This document shows, piece by piece, positions 12,310 through 23,437 of a stretch of 64,000 bases of DNA. This stretch comes from Flaccisagitta enflata (lineage: Eukaryota; Chaetognatha; Sagittoidea; Aphragmophora). A program made the position numbers and the translations under genes. How positions within the stretch are numbered: the first letter of the stretch is position 1; each line of letters starts with the position of its first letter. The stretch lies in NCBI GenBank assembly GCA_965153355.1, contig OZ231128.1:36704001-36768000 (forward strand). The letters run 5' to 3'. The notes under the pieces are model-generated. The model saw nothing but the letters and a program-made list of their open reading frames with translations. It had not been told where the DNA came from and did not search any database.

Positions 12310-13259
12310 TGGGAAAAAAATCGAAAAACGTTTTTCAATTTTTTGAGTTCCAGGTTAGAAATTAATTTTTTCCTTTTTCGCTTGGGACAATTTGAGGAAG
12401 TTGGGTCAGAACTAGGCTCGCCCGAGGCTGGGGTTGAAATTGGTACAGGGTGATAGAGGGCACTTTTTTACACCTTCTGGAAAAAAGCAGGGCACTGTCG
12501 GACCAATACTTAAGGCGCCACGAATTTTTTAATCTTTTTTTATTTTTTCATATTTTCCGCATTTTTCTCAAAGATCTATATTTTTCATTGATCTCAATTT
12601 GGGCCCTAAGCAACAACAAAAATGAGTTTGGCAGAGGGCATAGGGAGGCAGGTTGAGGGAGAGAGGGTAGGAGGGAGAGGGTAGGAGGGAGAGGGCGGAA
12701 GAGGGAGGGAGGGAGGGGGAGGGAGAGGGTGGGAAGGGAGGGGGAGGGAAGGAGAGGGAGGGGGAGGTAGGGGGAGGGACGGAGAGGGAGGGAGAGGGAG
12801 GGGGAGGTAGGGGGAGGGAGAGGGAGGGAGGGGGAAGGAGAGGGAGGTAAGGAGGGAGAGGGAGGAAGGGAGATTGAAGAAGGGAAAGGGAGGGAGGGAG
12901 AGGGGGAGGGAGGGAGAGAAAGGGAGGGGGAGAGGGAGGGAGAGAGAGGGAGGGGGAGAGGGAGGGGGAGAGGGAGGGAGGGAGATAGGGAGGGAGAGAG
13001 GGAGGGAGGGAGATAGGGAGGGAGGGAGGGAGAAAGTGAGGGGGAGGGAGAGGGAAGAAGAGGGAAAGGGAGGGAGGGGGAGGGGCAGATGGGGGGAGGG
13101 AATGAGGGAGGAAGAGAGGGAGGGAGGGAGGGAAGGGAGAGAGGGAGAGAGAGGGAGGGAGGGAGGGAAGGGAGAGGGAGTGAAGGAGAGAGGGAGGGAG
13201 GAAGGAGGGAGGAGGAGAGAAGGAAGAAGAGATGAGGGAGCAAGGAGAGAGAAAGGAGG

Positions 13260-13308
<49 letters not shown>

Positions 13309-13410
13309 GAGAAGAAAAGACAGAGAGAAGAGCAATAGCAGAGAGAGGAACTAAAAAAACAAACAATTTTACGATTTTTTTTCTGGTCGGCGAGAGCCGC
13401 CTTTACTGGT
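12310..13410 (-). mobile_element. Family B repeat with (GGGA)n core
   Basis: GGGAAAAAAATCGAAAAACG at the left, about 300 bp of body (GGGCACTTTTTTACACCTTC, GTCGGACCAATACTTAAGG), 650 bp of GGGA/GGGAGA repeat, then GGTCGGCGAGAGCCGCCTTT and ACTGGT. Collinear with 21080-22063 in reverse. Confidence 0.85.
12650..13305 (+). repeat. (GGGA)n/(GGGAGA)n array, Family B core
   Basis: Purine-only strand for about 650 bp, G-rich; forms long artefactual frames on both strands. Confidence 0.95.
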
Positions 13411-13433
13411 AATGTGGGAATAAACGCGGAAGG

Positions 13434-13439
<6 letters not shown>

Positions 13440-13494
<55 letters not shown>
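13440..13494 (+). repeat. (CT)n array
   Basis: About 27 units, 30 bp right of a Family B copy. Confidence 0.95.
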
Positions 13495-13497
<3 letters not shown>

Positions 13498-13944
13498 CCC
13501 CTTCGCCACTTAGTAGCTCTGGCGTGAATATATACACGAAGCGCGAGGCATGTTTACGAGTGTTACAAAGGCACAATGCCAAAGTAAAGACTTTACTTTG
13601 CCAACGATTGTGTTCGCTTTCAAAGACTCCAACACTCAATGCTTGCCAGGTTGATGATAATGTGACGCTGCATGAGAGTGGAAAGTGAGGAGGATGGAGT
13701 GACAGTGGAGAGAGCGCTTATTTATCGGCAGTTTGTATACAGAGAAGCCCTCGTGTCAATTGCGCTGGCTGCAAGTTGTGGGGGGCGACAAGTTTTGATC
13801 AAGCCACATCTCTGATCATAAATTCATTTGTACAAGATTGAAATCGTAGTTTAGGTTAGAACGGTTCATTCGGGTTTTTTTTAGTAGTGTTTCAACGATT
13901 ACTACTAACAACAAAGCACATTTTTTTTTCTTTTGAAAGTACAG

Positions 13945-14024
13945 GCGCGAGAGTTAAGAATGGACATGAACAATCTCAGGGTAAAAGAAAGTAAGGCTTT
14001 GAAGGGGGTTCGAGGCAGTAATCG
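13945..14024 (+). CDS. Candidate internal exon (80 nt), unrecognised
   Basis: Acceptor tttttttttcttttgaaagtacag/GCG and a near-consensus donor AATCG/GTAAGTG flank a segment with only one open frame (ARELRMDMNNLRVKESKALK...). Short and without a visible partner exon; the basic peptide matches nothing I know. Confidence 0.3.
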
Positions 14025-14292
14025 GTAAGTGAAAGCGGCGCGTTAAGTGGCATCATTGAAGCGGCGCTTTGCGTTTTCAATCAGAGGAGAGAAAACGTCC
14101 AAAATTTATGACTCCCTTTGACCGGGTCACTTCTTGCCCGTTCTAACAGCTTCATCTTCACCTAGCGTCACGTCCCTCTCTCTATTTGACTTCCGTTCTG
14201 TCTAGTTTTGTCTATCTCTTTTACTACATCCGGGCATACCATTGAGCTCAGATGTCTATTCTATACCGTTCTCTTGGTTCGTTCGGACTATC

Positions 14293-14497
14293 TTTTTAGT
14301 CGCGTGCTACGCGACTCTACACCCCGCTATGTCGGTCGGTTGGTCGGTTGGTCGGTTGGTCGGTCCCCTTTTTACTTTTTCGGCGCTTTTGAGCTTTTTG
14401 AGCATACGGCTCCTGCCCAGATGCCCTAGTGACCTTCTCCAGCACTGCTCCTGCCCACCCGCACGCGACTAGGGTAGCCGTGTATCCGGCCTTGTTT
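14293..14497 (+). mobile_element. Family A repeat, full length, TC subfamily
   Basis: A near-consensus copy: TTTTTAGTCGCGTGCTACGC hairpin arm, (GGTC/GGTT)n tract, GCTCCTGCCCAGATGCCCT, GCACGCGACTAGGGTAGCCG and GGCCTTGTTT. Confidence 0.88.
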
Positions 14498-14639
14498 CTG
14501 GTTATGTCTATCTGACTTTGGTTGGCCGACTCCTTATCGCTTTTTGTTCATGTGTTTCCTTCTGTATTTCTGTGCAGCTGTCTGTCTGTTTCCGCCTCTG
14601 TCTGTCCGTCCCTTTGTCTGTCTCTTCTGTTTCTCTGTC

Positions 14640-14751
14640 TCTCTGTCACTCTGTCACTCTGTCACTCTGTCACTCTTTCACTCTGTCTCTTTCTGTTTCT
14701 CTCCTGCTCCTTCTGTCTCTCTCTCTGTCTCTCTCTGTCTCTCTCTCTGTC

Positions 14752-14820
<69 letters not shown>
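14640..14820 (+). repeat. (CT)n/(CTGT)n array on the 5' side of RLE-LINE copy 1
   Basis: Impure CTGT/CACTCTGT units pass into pure CT and end flush with the element at about 14818. Confidence 0.9.
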
Positions 14821-14823
<3 letters not shown>

Positions 14824-15880
14824 CATTCCAAGAAAAATGGGTGGCCGTGGGCTGATATCCATCTGGGACAGCTTCAAATGTACCAATGTACGTCTTGCCC
14901 ACTTCCTGAGTAAGAACAAAAGCACAAAATTGTCTAAATGCCATGAGTTTGACAGAACGTGCCTGTACTCTATAGGGAAAAGGGCAATAAAATTCCAAGA
15001 AAAACTCACCATCGATATCCCACAAAACCTTCATGATAAGCCACTACTAAGACAAGCCCAAATTGTTGCAGACAAAACAAGAGCTGCACTCCACCAACAG
15101 AGATATGAAACCTGCCTTAACAAGCCACAGCATGGCATATATTTCAAACTCTTAAATGGAGTAAATGTCTCAAAACAACTGAGCTTATCATGGCTTGATA
15201 AATGTCACATGTCCCCTCAAACTGAGTCATACATCATGGCAGCCCAGGAACTGGCCCTCTTTACGAGATGGCACGAACGCCATATCTTGAAAAAACCCAC
15301 CTCAGACCTATGCCGAGTTTGCCATAGAAAGCCTGAATCCACAGCCCATATACTTTCTGGGTGTGACACCCTAGCCAAGAAAGAATATCTTGAACGCCAT
15401 AATGGGATTGCCCAATACATCCACCATGCCTTGTGCCAGAATTTCAACATCCAAACATGCACAAAATGGCACACTCATAAACCACCGGAAGTACTCATGC
15501 TTAGAAATGTAGAAATTCTCTATGATTCCATCCTCAACACAGACAGGCCACATGTCTTCAACCGACCAGATATTGTTGTCAGAGATAAGGAAAACAAGAA
15601 ATGCTATATTATTGATGTCTCCTGCCCAAATGATATCAATGTCAACGAAAAAGAACAGGAGAAAATATCTAAGTATAGTGGACTGCGTGTGGAACTGGGC
15701 CGTATGTGGAATTGTGAATGTGTTGTCATCCCTATAGTGGTCGGTGGGCTTGGAGTGGTGTCCAACTGTTTTATGAAATATATGGAAATGGTCCCTGCTA
15801 AAATATCACCCGCAATGTGCATAAAGATTGCCCTCCTTGGAAGCGAGAAGATCATGAGACGATTCCTGGCGCGAAAGTGA
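14818..15880 (+). pseudogene. RLE-LINE copy 1, 3' portion (CCHC and endonuclease domains)
   Basis: Starting at YIPRKMGGRG directly after a (CT)n array, 353 codons run open to TGA at 15878-15880. The sequence parallels residues 503-854 of the copy at 23.7-26.2 kb, with the same knuckle (CRVCHRKPESTAHILSGC) and endonuclease signature (RPD...IIDVSCP). The RT domain is absent, so it is a 5'-truncated insertion, dead on its own although its remaining frame is intact. The two copies differ at many residues, so they are not recent sisters. At the 5' junction TCTA is shared between the microsatellite and the element. Confidence 0.85.
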
Positions 15881-16104
15881 CAAAAAGCTAAGACAGTTAT
15901 TTAAGACAGTTATTTAAGACAGTTATTTAAGACAGTTACTTAAGACAGATCTCCAAGACAGACCCTAACCTGTCACAACCTACAACAACGAACTGCCTTT
16001 CGGAATGGGATGTTCTGCGGCGTTCGCACTCAGAAGCATGCAACGTGACTCCAATGAGTGATTCCCATAAGTTGACATGACTTATGTGCATTCGAAGAAT
16101 TTTC
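15881..16104 (+). repeat. 3' UTR of RLE-LINE copy 1 with 13-bp tandem tail
   Basis: Directly after the stop are about four to five head-to-tail units of TTATTTAAGACAG (15894-15950). About 150 bp of unique-looking sequence follows, ending GAATTTTC against a (CT)n/(GTCTCT)n array. Short tandem 3' units are common in LINEs that use 3' UTR recognition for target-primed reverse transcription. Confidence 0.5.
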
Positions 16105-16163
16105 CTCTCTCTCTCTCTCCGTCTCCGTCTCTGTCTCTGTCTCTGTCTCTGTCTCTGTCTCTG

Positions 16164-16209
<46 letters not shown>

Positions 16210-16212
16210 CTT
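16104..16212 (+). repeat. (CT)n/(GTCTCT)n array on the 3' side of RLE-LINE copy 1
   Basis: CT dinucleotides with a run of GTCTCT hexamers, in the same strand sense as the array on the 5' side of the element. Confidence 0.9.
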
Positions 16213-16344
16213 CTGCGTTGCCTTTTTCTCGTGCGCGCGCACATGTTCCAAGGTGACACTACGGTGGACGAGGATGCCTGGGCGGATTTGCTTCCTTGCC
16301 TAAGCCCTATCATAGTTGGACGTGTACGTTGGTTGCGGTGGCCG

Positions 16345-16505
16345 TCGCCACCACCACCACCATCACCACAACCACCACTCCCACTCCCACCCCCACCACC
16401 ACCACCACCACCACCACCACCACCACCACCACCACCACCACCACCACCACCACTACCACCACCACTACCACTTCTACCGCCACCCCCACCACCACTTCCA
16501 CAGCC
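16345..16505 (+). repeat. (CCA)n array
   Basis: About 50 CCA triplets with CCACTCC and CCACTTC variants. Confidence 0.95.
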
Positions 16506-16859
16506 ACCGATGCCACTACGAGCGCGTCTCTTGGTTGAATGAGGGGCTTTGATAGATCACTCATGGTTCTTTCCTCTCTCTGTCTTTATCTGACCCCATT
16601 CTTTTTCCACCGTTTAGTAGTAATACTTTCAAGCAAGCGCAAACACACATGTAGAGACACTTTGTCACTACTCAGAAAACACACGGGATGGAACCCAACC
16701 AACCCCAACCACTCGAACGCATATATTTCAGCACATAGAAACGCACACAGAGTCTGAGACATGCACAGACAAAAGAAACATGCAAAAACCATCACACGTT
16801 TGTCTGATTTCAGAATGCAGATGATATACACGGTAATTCTGTCTCTATGTCGATCAATT

Positions 16860-16937
16860 TTTCTGTGTCTGTCTGTCTATTAATCTGTAAGTCTGTCAGT
16901 CTATACGTCTTCACATTTATCTGTCTGTCTGTCTCAG

Positions 16938-16991
<54 letters not shown>
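16860..16991 (+). repeat. (GTCT)n/(CT)n array
   Basis: Loose GTCTGTCT units, then about 25 CT. Confidence 0.92.
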
Positions 16992-16993
<2 letters not shown>

Positions 16994-17302
16994 ATATTGT
17001 GAAGAGTCATTCGATCATTCTTTATGTCACCTGGATCATAAATCTTTCAGCCTTTCAAGGTTTAGAAGTCACCCTTTCCAAGAGTGAGACAGTGAATTGA
17101 AGCGTTGATTCTGTAGAAAAAAACCACCTAGTACAAAGGCAAGTACCGTTTTCATTCCCATTAAGTTTCTATCTTTGATGTTCCAATATCCGTGACATGT
17201 TTCTTTTCTCTATTTTTTTTCTTTTTGGTGTCCACCGTCTTTTACAGTAGACACGTGAAACGATCTCCATCATTATTTAGTCGCCTACACAGAACTATGT
17301 GC

Positions 17303-18097
17303 CAGGCCTGATTTTAGTGATTTTTTTTTACTGAGCCAGTCGGGCTCGCTCCCCACCATTTGACAGAGCCCGAGAGGAAAACCATGAGCCCGGTAAAAAT
17401 GTTATACCAAGTTTTACACTCATATCAGCCTAGATTTGTAATAGCAGCTACACTTTTTTTTTTATAAGAGACCAGTTTATAAGAGACATGAGCCTGAGAT
17501 TTGCCAAAATTTTAAAAACAAAATAAGAAGAAGCCTAGGCTGAGATTTAGTTTTGGCCATTTTCTAAAGAACATTTTTTTCAGTTTCTTATTTAAAACAT
17601 GAAATATAAGTTTTTTATTATTAAAAATGACTTGTTTTTCTTATATGCGTATGAAATCAGGCATTTTAAAAAAACAAAACAGGATGATCATCAAGTTTAA
17701 GATACAATTGTTATAAATAAGGTATTTTTATACGATTTTTATATTTGTAAACATCGGAGAAAATAAGAACACTTTAAGAGAATTTCAGGCTGAAAATGGC
17801 TGAAAAATTAAGAACACCCAGGCTGATTTCAAAAAAGTTGTCTCTTATAAAAAAAAAGTGTACTGATTATATGACATAATGAAAAAATGATCAATATAAA
17901 GATGATTCAGTTTGTGAAAAAATCAAAAAACGACTCAAAACTTGATGAATTTTTAAATATTTCACTCAATCAGCATGAGCGCTTTTAATCAATCCCTATG
18001 AGAGAGAGCCTACCGGGCTCAGAGCTTGCAAAACATGAGAGCCCGAGAGCTAAATAGAGAACATCGGGCTTGCGGGCTCTCTCTAAAATCAGGCCTG
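17303..18097. mobile_element. hAT-like element with CAGGCCTGATTTTAG ends
   Basis: CAGGCCTGATTTTAG and its complement bound 795 bp. Subterminal GGGCTC/GAGCCCG motifs recur at both ends. A clear duplication is not visible (CTATGTGC vs TCTGTCGG). The flanks together form the start of a Family A copy, so it seems inserted there. Confidence 0.6.
17451..17860. mobile_element. TA-flanked MITE nested in the 17.3-18.1 kb element
   Basis: CACTTTTTTT..ATAAGAGAC and its complement, flanked by TA on both sides; AT-rich, no frame. Tc1/mariner-type by target. Confidence 0.65.
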
Positions 18098-18172
18098 TCT
18101 GTCGGTCAGTCCATAGCTCTATCTGCGTTTACTGGCAATTTTGAATTTCCGTAATCAAAGAGTGAAGTTATC

Positions 18173-18384
18173 TTTTTAGTTGCGGACACGCAACTCTATA
18201 GGAGGCTTTGTCCGTCCGACCGTCGGTCGGTCCTTCGGTCCGTCATGGTGATCAAGTTGAAAACGAGCGTTTTCGATACTTTTCGTGTATGTTTGAGTGT
18301 GGGAGGTGGGTTGGGGTGTGGATTAGGCTTTGATGCCCCTGGCCACCCGTCCGCAACGATATTGTGATCCCCGTCACTTGTTTT
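18173..18384 (+). mobile_element. Family A repeat, TT subfamily
   Basis: Hairpin AGTTGCGGACACGCAACT; then CTTTGTCCGTCC, GTCGGTCGGTCC and CCCCTGGCCACCCGTCCG; the end is altered (CACTTGTTTT). Confidence 0.75.
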
Positions 18385-18427
18385 ATGGTCAATGGTCTTG
18401 TTTATGCGCTCCATGGCATTGTTCTGA

Positions 18428-18725
18428 TTGGTTTCTGGGCTGCGGCCCCAAAGGGAACAAAGACAGAACACAGGGGGCATTTTGTTTGTCTGATTGTTTG
18501 TTCGTTGGTTCGTCCGTTTGTCACCCCCCCCCCGGCCCTCTCAGGCCTAGAATTTGCCCTCTCAGGCCTGAAATATACCCTCCCAGGCCTGAAATCTGCC
18601 CTCTCAGGCCTTGATTTTGCACTCTCGGGTTTGAAATCTGCCCTCTCAGGCCTTAAATCTGTTTTCTCAGGCCTCAAATCTGTCCTACTAGATTCAAGGC
18701 CTGAGAGGCCAGATTTCGTCACGAG
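18428..18725 (+). mobile_element. Family C repeat, one end only
   Basis: GGGCTGCGGCCCCAAAGGGA..ACAGAACACAGGGGGCATTT then about nine CCCTCTCAGGCCTGAAATCTG units; one inverted unit at the right, no mirrored terminus. Confidence 0.65.
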
Positions 18726-18834
18726 CAGGAAGCAGGGGCAGAGATTCACATTTTTTACATGAATTCTCATAGATTCGAAGACTTGAATTTTCAAGGTTTT
18801 ACTGTTCTTGTGTGAGACAAACCGATGAACGGAC

Positions 18835-19100
18835 TGACGGGATAAGCCTCGCATAAAGTCGCGAGTACGCAAGTAGATATATGCATCAGTCACCTGAATT
18901 GTTTTTATCTCGAGCGAGGGCTAATTAGCGGATGTATCACAAACAGAGCTGAATACACGCCCAGATGCGCGCGGGCTGGAATTGGGCAGGGGCAGTGATG
19001 TGCAAGAACACCTAGGCATTGTGAAAGAAGCAGCGATGCAAGTTTAACCCCTAAATGCAAAAAGATTCTGAACCCGACGGACCGACAAAGCAGTGTAAAA
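18835..19100 (-). mobile_element. Family A-related, degraded
   Basis: AAGTCGCGAGTACGC, GGGCAGGGGCAGTGATG and GACGGACCGACAAAGC occur in order but rearranged; boundaries uncertain. Confidence 0.35.
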
Positions 19101-19449
19101 CTATTTGTAATCCTAGTAGAACAATATTTGGGACCAAAAGACTGACGATCCTACTGACTAATCGACAAAGCAATATTTATATAGAGTCTCGTGTCTGCGA
19201 GATGGTTGTTTGCGGCTCGAGATTTTTTTTTCTTTATCGATTGGCATCGTTGCAATCGTCTTGAGGTAAGGAAACCAAATGAAAAACCTTGATCTTTCAA
19301 CTTTTCCTCTCCCAGATGCACGATTGCACGTAGTTCCTCTACCACCGCCAATCTGCGTTTTCTTATCGCTCTCTTTTTTTATCGATGTTACAGACCATGC
19401 GACGGCTTCCCTCCGAAGGCAACATTTGTGTTTCAAAGAAGGTCAAAAT

Positions 19450-19880
19450 AGAAAAAATGTATAAATGAAAATGCAAAAATAAGTGAATAAAGCTGATTGA
19501 GATGGCTCAGATATAATATCTAAAAGAAAAATTTGCATTGATTTAGCAAAAGGACCAAGTTTAGCCAATGTTACCAAAACAATAATTTTGAAAATTTGTT
19601 CTCATTTTATTTTTGGTCACTGACAGGAGGTTGGTCGAAATTCTAAATTTGCATAGGAAATGAAAAAATGAAAAAACAAAGAACATAGTTCTCTTCCCAA
19701 ATCGATTACAGAGAGAACTATGTTTTTCAAAATGCAAGATTTCCCTGTGTTTGGCTTTCTTAGAATTTTGACCTCAGAAAATGAAAAAAAATGTGAGCAG
19801 ATAATCACTTAAAAACATCATTTTCTTGCTTGTTTTCATGTGAATCGCATAATTCAAATTACATTTTAAGTCAGAATATT
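19450..19880 (+). repeat. Dispersed AT-rich hairpin repeat, copy 2
   Basis: Same orientation and layout as 6905-7330; hairpin 19634-19772 with the shared inner stem GAACATAGTTCTCT/AGAGAACTATGTT. Confidence 0.6.
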
Positions 19881-20224
19881 ATAAAAATATATGGACCAAG
19901 TATCCTTAGAGATAAATTGTCCACTAAAAACATTGCAGCTTCATTATTGTCCTGATAATGATGCAAAAAGTATTGTGAAACACTTCATTTTCCTTCATAA
20001 ATTTTCCGTCATACAGTGCGTTGAGAGCAGTGAGGCTTCAAGAAAGGGTTATTTCCCACTTCACTACTCTGATATAGTACGAGTAACTTACATTATGTTT
20101 TTCTTAAATCTGATGGGTCAGAGCTTTGAGTGAATATTTTCTTATACAGTGCTAGCTGTAATTATTGACCATAAAGAAAAAAAACTATTTTCTATTTGGA
20201 TTAGACCTTTTGACTTTGTGCAGA

Positions 20225-20290
20225 GATAGAAATTTGTTTCAAAATCGAGCGCTGTACCAACAGAGCTACTGCGCCATATGCGGAGAGAAG
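20225..20290 (-). repeat. Degraded tRNA-like sequence
   Basis: On the minus strand TAGCTCTGTTGGTACAGCGC matches a tRNA D-arm/A-box, followed by CGATTTTGAAAC. No good B box is seen at the expected distance. Possibly the head of an old tRNA-derived SINE. Confidence 0.35.
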
Positions 20291-20662
20291 GAGATGAGGT
20301 TATATCATGACTTTCCTTGGCTCAAAATTTACGTTCACTCACATCTTCAAACCATAAGCTTTCAGAAAAATGCAGAGTTCCCCGTTTAAATAGTAAAACT
20401 GCAGGAGACCCTCTTTTTACTGTATTATTGCTCCCAACGTACTGTATAAACAATGTTAACCTGACCAACATTCCCACCATCCAGGTTTTCTCATTTGCGC
20501 AAACTAAAAAAGACAGAAGCAACACATACAGGCAAAGAAGACATTTGTCGGTGTGGGGGATAATCAAATAAAAGGGTTCGACAATGGATAAACGAGGTGG
20601 TTTGAGTCTTTGAGTGAGATTGATCATCGCCGCTGACGTCAATTTCACAAAACGGAAACACG

Positions 20663-20911
20663 TTTTTAGTCGCGTGCTACGCGACTCTACACCCCGCTTT
20701 GTCGGTCCGTCCGTCGGTCCGTCGGTCCGTCGGTCCGTCGGTCCGTCGGTCCGTCGGTCCGTCCGTCGGTCCGTCCGTCCGTCACACTTTACTTTTTTTT
20801 GGTTTTTGCGGTCTTTGGCCTCACTGCTCCTGCCCAAGTGATAATGTGACCTCAAATACGGCCCCAGCCCACCCACACGCGACTGGGGTAGCCGTGTATC
20901 CGGCCTTGTTT
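20663..20911 (+). mobile_element. Family A repeat, full length with long (GGTCCGTC)n
   Basis: TC-type hairpin, then about 75 bp of GGTCCGTC units, TTTTTGGTTTTTGCGG, CACACGCGACTGGGGTAG and GGCCTTGTTTT. Confidence 0.88.
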
Positions 20912-21079
20912 TCGTAGACGTCGTTTGTCTTTTTAGCGAAATACGAATACGAATATTGGCTTATTTTCCATGCATGTACAAGCTCTCTAGTAACTCTCGA
21001 TATAAAAGAAGCAGGTGTTCGTGTGAACAAGGCCAACACCTACAAGTCGTGTGCGAAACATACATAATTACTTATTTAT

Positions 21080-22063
21080 ACCAGTAAAGGCGGCTCTCGC
21101 CGACCGGAAAAAAATTGTAAGGGCTGTTTTGTGTGTGTGTGTGTGTGTGCGTGTGTGTGTGCGTGTGTGCAGGTGTGTGTTGTTTGTGTCTGTTTCGCTG
21201 TATCTGTGGCTCTCCCTCTCTCTGTCCCCCTCTCACTTTCTTCCTCCCTCCCTCCCCCTCTCCATCCCTCTCTCTCCTTCCCTCTCCCTCCCTTCCTCCC
21301 TCCCTCCCTCCCCCTCTTCCTCCCTCCCTCCCTCCCCCTCTCCGTCCCTCTCTCTCCCTCCCTCTCCCTCCCTCCTTCTCCCTCCCCCTTTCCCTTACTT
21401 CCTCCCTCTTTCCCTCCCTCCCCCTCTCCCACCCTTCCTCCCTCTTTTCCTCCCGCCTCCTCTCCCTCCCTTCCTCTTTCCCTCCCTCTTCCTCCCTCCC
21501 TCCCTCTCTGCCTCCCTCTTCCTCCCTCCTCTTCCTCCCTCCTCTCCCTCCTCCCCCTCCCTCCTCTCTTCTCCCTCTCCTCTCTCCCTCCTCTCTTTCC
21601 CTCCCCTCTCCTCCTCTCCTCCTCTCCCTCCCTCCCTCCCTCTCCATCCTCCTTCCCTCTCCCTCCTTCCCTCCCTCTCCCTCCCTCTCCCTCCCACGCT
21701 CTCCCTCTCTCCCTCCAATACCCTCCCTCCCTATGCCCTCTGCTGAACTCATTTTGTTGTTACTTAGAGCCAAAAATTGAGATCAATGCAAAATATAGAT
21801 CTTTGAAAAATATGCGGAAAATGTGAGAAAATAAAAAAAGATTAAAAAATTCATAGCGCCTAAAGTATTGGTCCGACAGTGCCCTGCTTTTTTCCAGAAG
21901 GTGTAAAAAAGTGCCCTCTTTCACCCTGTACCAATTTCAACCCCAGCCTCGGGCGAGCCTAGTCGTGACCCAACTTCCTCAAAATATCTCAAGCGAAAAT
22001 GGAAAAAATTAATTCCTAAGCGAAACTCAAAAAATTGAAAAATGTTTTTCGATTTTTTTCCCA
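21080..22063 (+). mobile_element. Family B repeat with (CCCT)n core
   Basis: Same order of parts as 12310-13410 in the opposite orientation: GGCGGCTCTCGCCG hairpin, short GT run, 500 bp of CCCT, body, then GAAAAATGTTTTTCGATTTT (one mismatch in the palindrome). Confidence 0.85.
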
Positions 22064-22069
22064 ATTATA

Positions 22070-22648
22070 GAACTAAAATGACCTCCATTGAAGTTAATTG
22101 ACTTAAAATGATTAATAATGACTTTAAATGACTTATAATGTATGTATTCACACATCAGAAATGTGTAGCACGTAACAAAGAGCAAATACAGTTATTCGAA
22201 GAAGTACAAAGTGGCAACTAATAACTACTTTTCAGAATGAATAAATTGACTTAAACTGACCTAAAAAGACTAAATTGACTTGAGTGACTAAAATGACTTA
22301 AATTGACTTAAATTGATTCAAAATGACTTTAAATGACTTAAATTGACCAAGAATGACTTAAATTGACTTTAACTGATCTAAATTGATTTAAATTGACTAA
22401 AAATCTCAAAATTAACTAAAATAAATAAATTGACTCAAACAACTAAAATTGACTTAAAATGACTTAAAATGACTTACAATGCTCATGTTTGACTAAAAGT
22501 GACCTGATTGACTAAAAATCAGTTAGTAGGAATAAAATGAATAAAATAAGTAAAATGGGGACCAACCGACTGACCGACCGACTGACCGGCCAACTGATGG
22601 ACGGACGGACAAATCGGGGTGTAGAGTCGCGTGCACGCGATTAAAAAG
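22070..22648 (-). mobile_element. Family A repeat with (TGACTTAAAA)n core, 3' end lost
   Basis: Right end: GTAGAGTCGCGTGCACGCGA hairpin with a (GACC)n tract. The interior is 450 bp of TGACTTAAAATGACTTAAAT units, the complement of the core at 47.5-47.7 kb. The expected left end is replaced by the terminus of Family B copy 21080-22063. Confidence 0.7.
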
Positions 22649-22683
22649 TTGTCCTAATGATGTTGCTTTTCTTCCCACCAGAC

Positions 22684-22870
22684 TTTTAGTCGCGTACACG
22701 CAACACAATAAGCCGCTTTGACAGTCGGTTGCTTGGTCCGTTGCTCGGTTACTTGGTCGGTTGGTTGGTCAGTCTGTCTCTTTTTTTGGCGTTCATGTAT
22801 GATCAAATACGGCCCCTGCCCATCGGGCCACCCACACGCAACTGGGGCAGCCGCGTATCAGGCCTTGTTC
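22684..22870 (+). mobile_element. Family A repeat
   Basis: TTTTAGTCGCGTACACGCAAC (hairpin with one mismatch), (GGTTGGTCGG) tract, GGCCCCTGCCCATC, CACACGCAACTGGGGCAG and GGCCTTGTT. Directly follows the inverted copy at 22648. Confidence 0.78.
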
Positions 22871-23137
22871 CTCATTATCAATGGCGAATCCACAATCAAG
22901 TTAACAGCTAAGCATTTGCCGCCCGTCAGAGGTGGTCTCAGAGCTTCGCCGTTTATTAGCTTACTTAATCTAAAATATATAATGTTTATAAAGGGCATCG
23001 GTCACTGATCTCCGACTGCGTATATTTTGTTGCAAAATTAGAAAGTATTTGATTATGTGTTAGTTTGATTTTATGAGAAGAGTGATTCGCTGCGCCGCGC
23101 CGGAGCTTCGAGTTAGTTGAGATGATTAAGATAGATA

Positions 23138-23360
23138 CAGTGGAACCCCTCTTCCTTGACAACGCCATTAACGGTTATCCGCCTTTAGTGTACAACAAGC
23201 TGTGGTCCCAAAATTTTCTGGCCTTTTGTAATGCTAAATTGCCCCTAGATAACGGCCACGCCTTTAGCGGTGAATCGCCTATATTGGTCAAATATTTTGG
23301 GCCCAAATAACCCTAAGCTCTTTGTTAGCGGCAAACTGATTTTGGTCCACGGAAAAAAAA
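23138..23360 (+). mobile_element. One-ended TACAGTGGAACCCC element
   Basis: Starts TACAGTGGAACCCC, a pogo/mariner-like end. No matching right end is seen before the (GA)n array at 23361, so it is probably truncated there. Confidence 0.3.
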
Positions 23361-23382
23361 AGAGAGAGAGAGAGAAAGAGAA

Positions 23383-23434
<52 letters not shown>
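23361..23434 (+). repeat. (GA)n array on the 3' side of RLE-LINE copy 2
   Basis: GA/GAAAGA repeats; (CT)n in LINE orientation. It lies at the proposed 3' boundary of the element. Confidence 0.9.
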
Positions 23435-23437
<3 letters not shown>

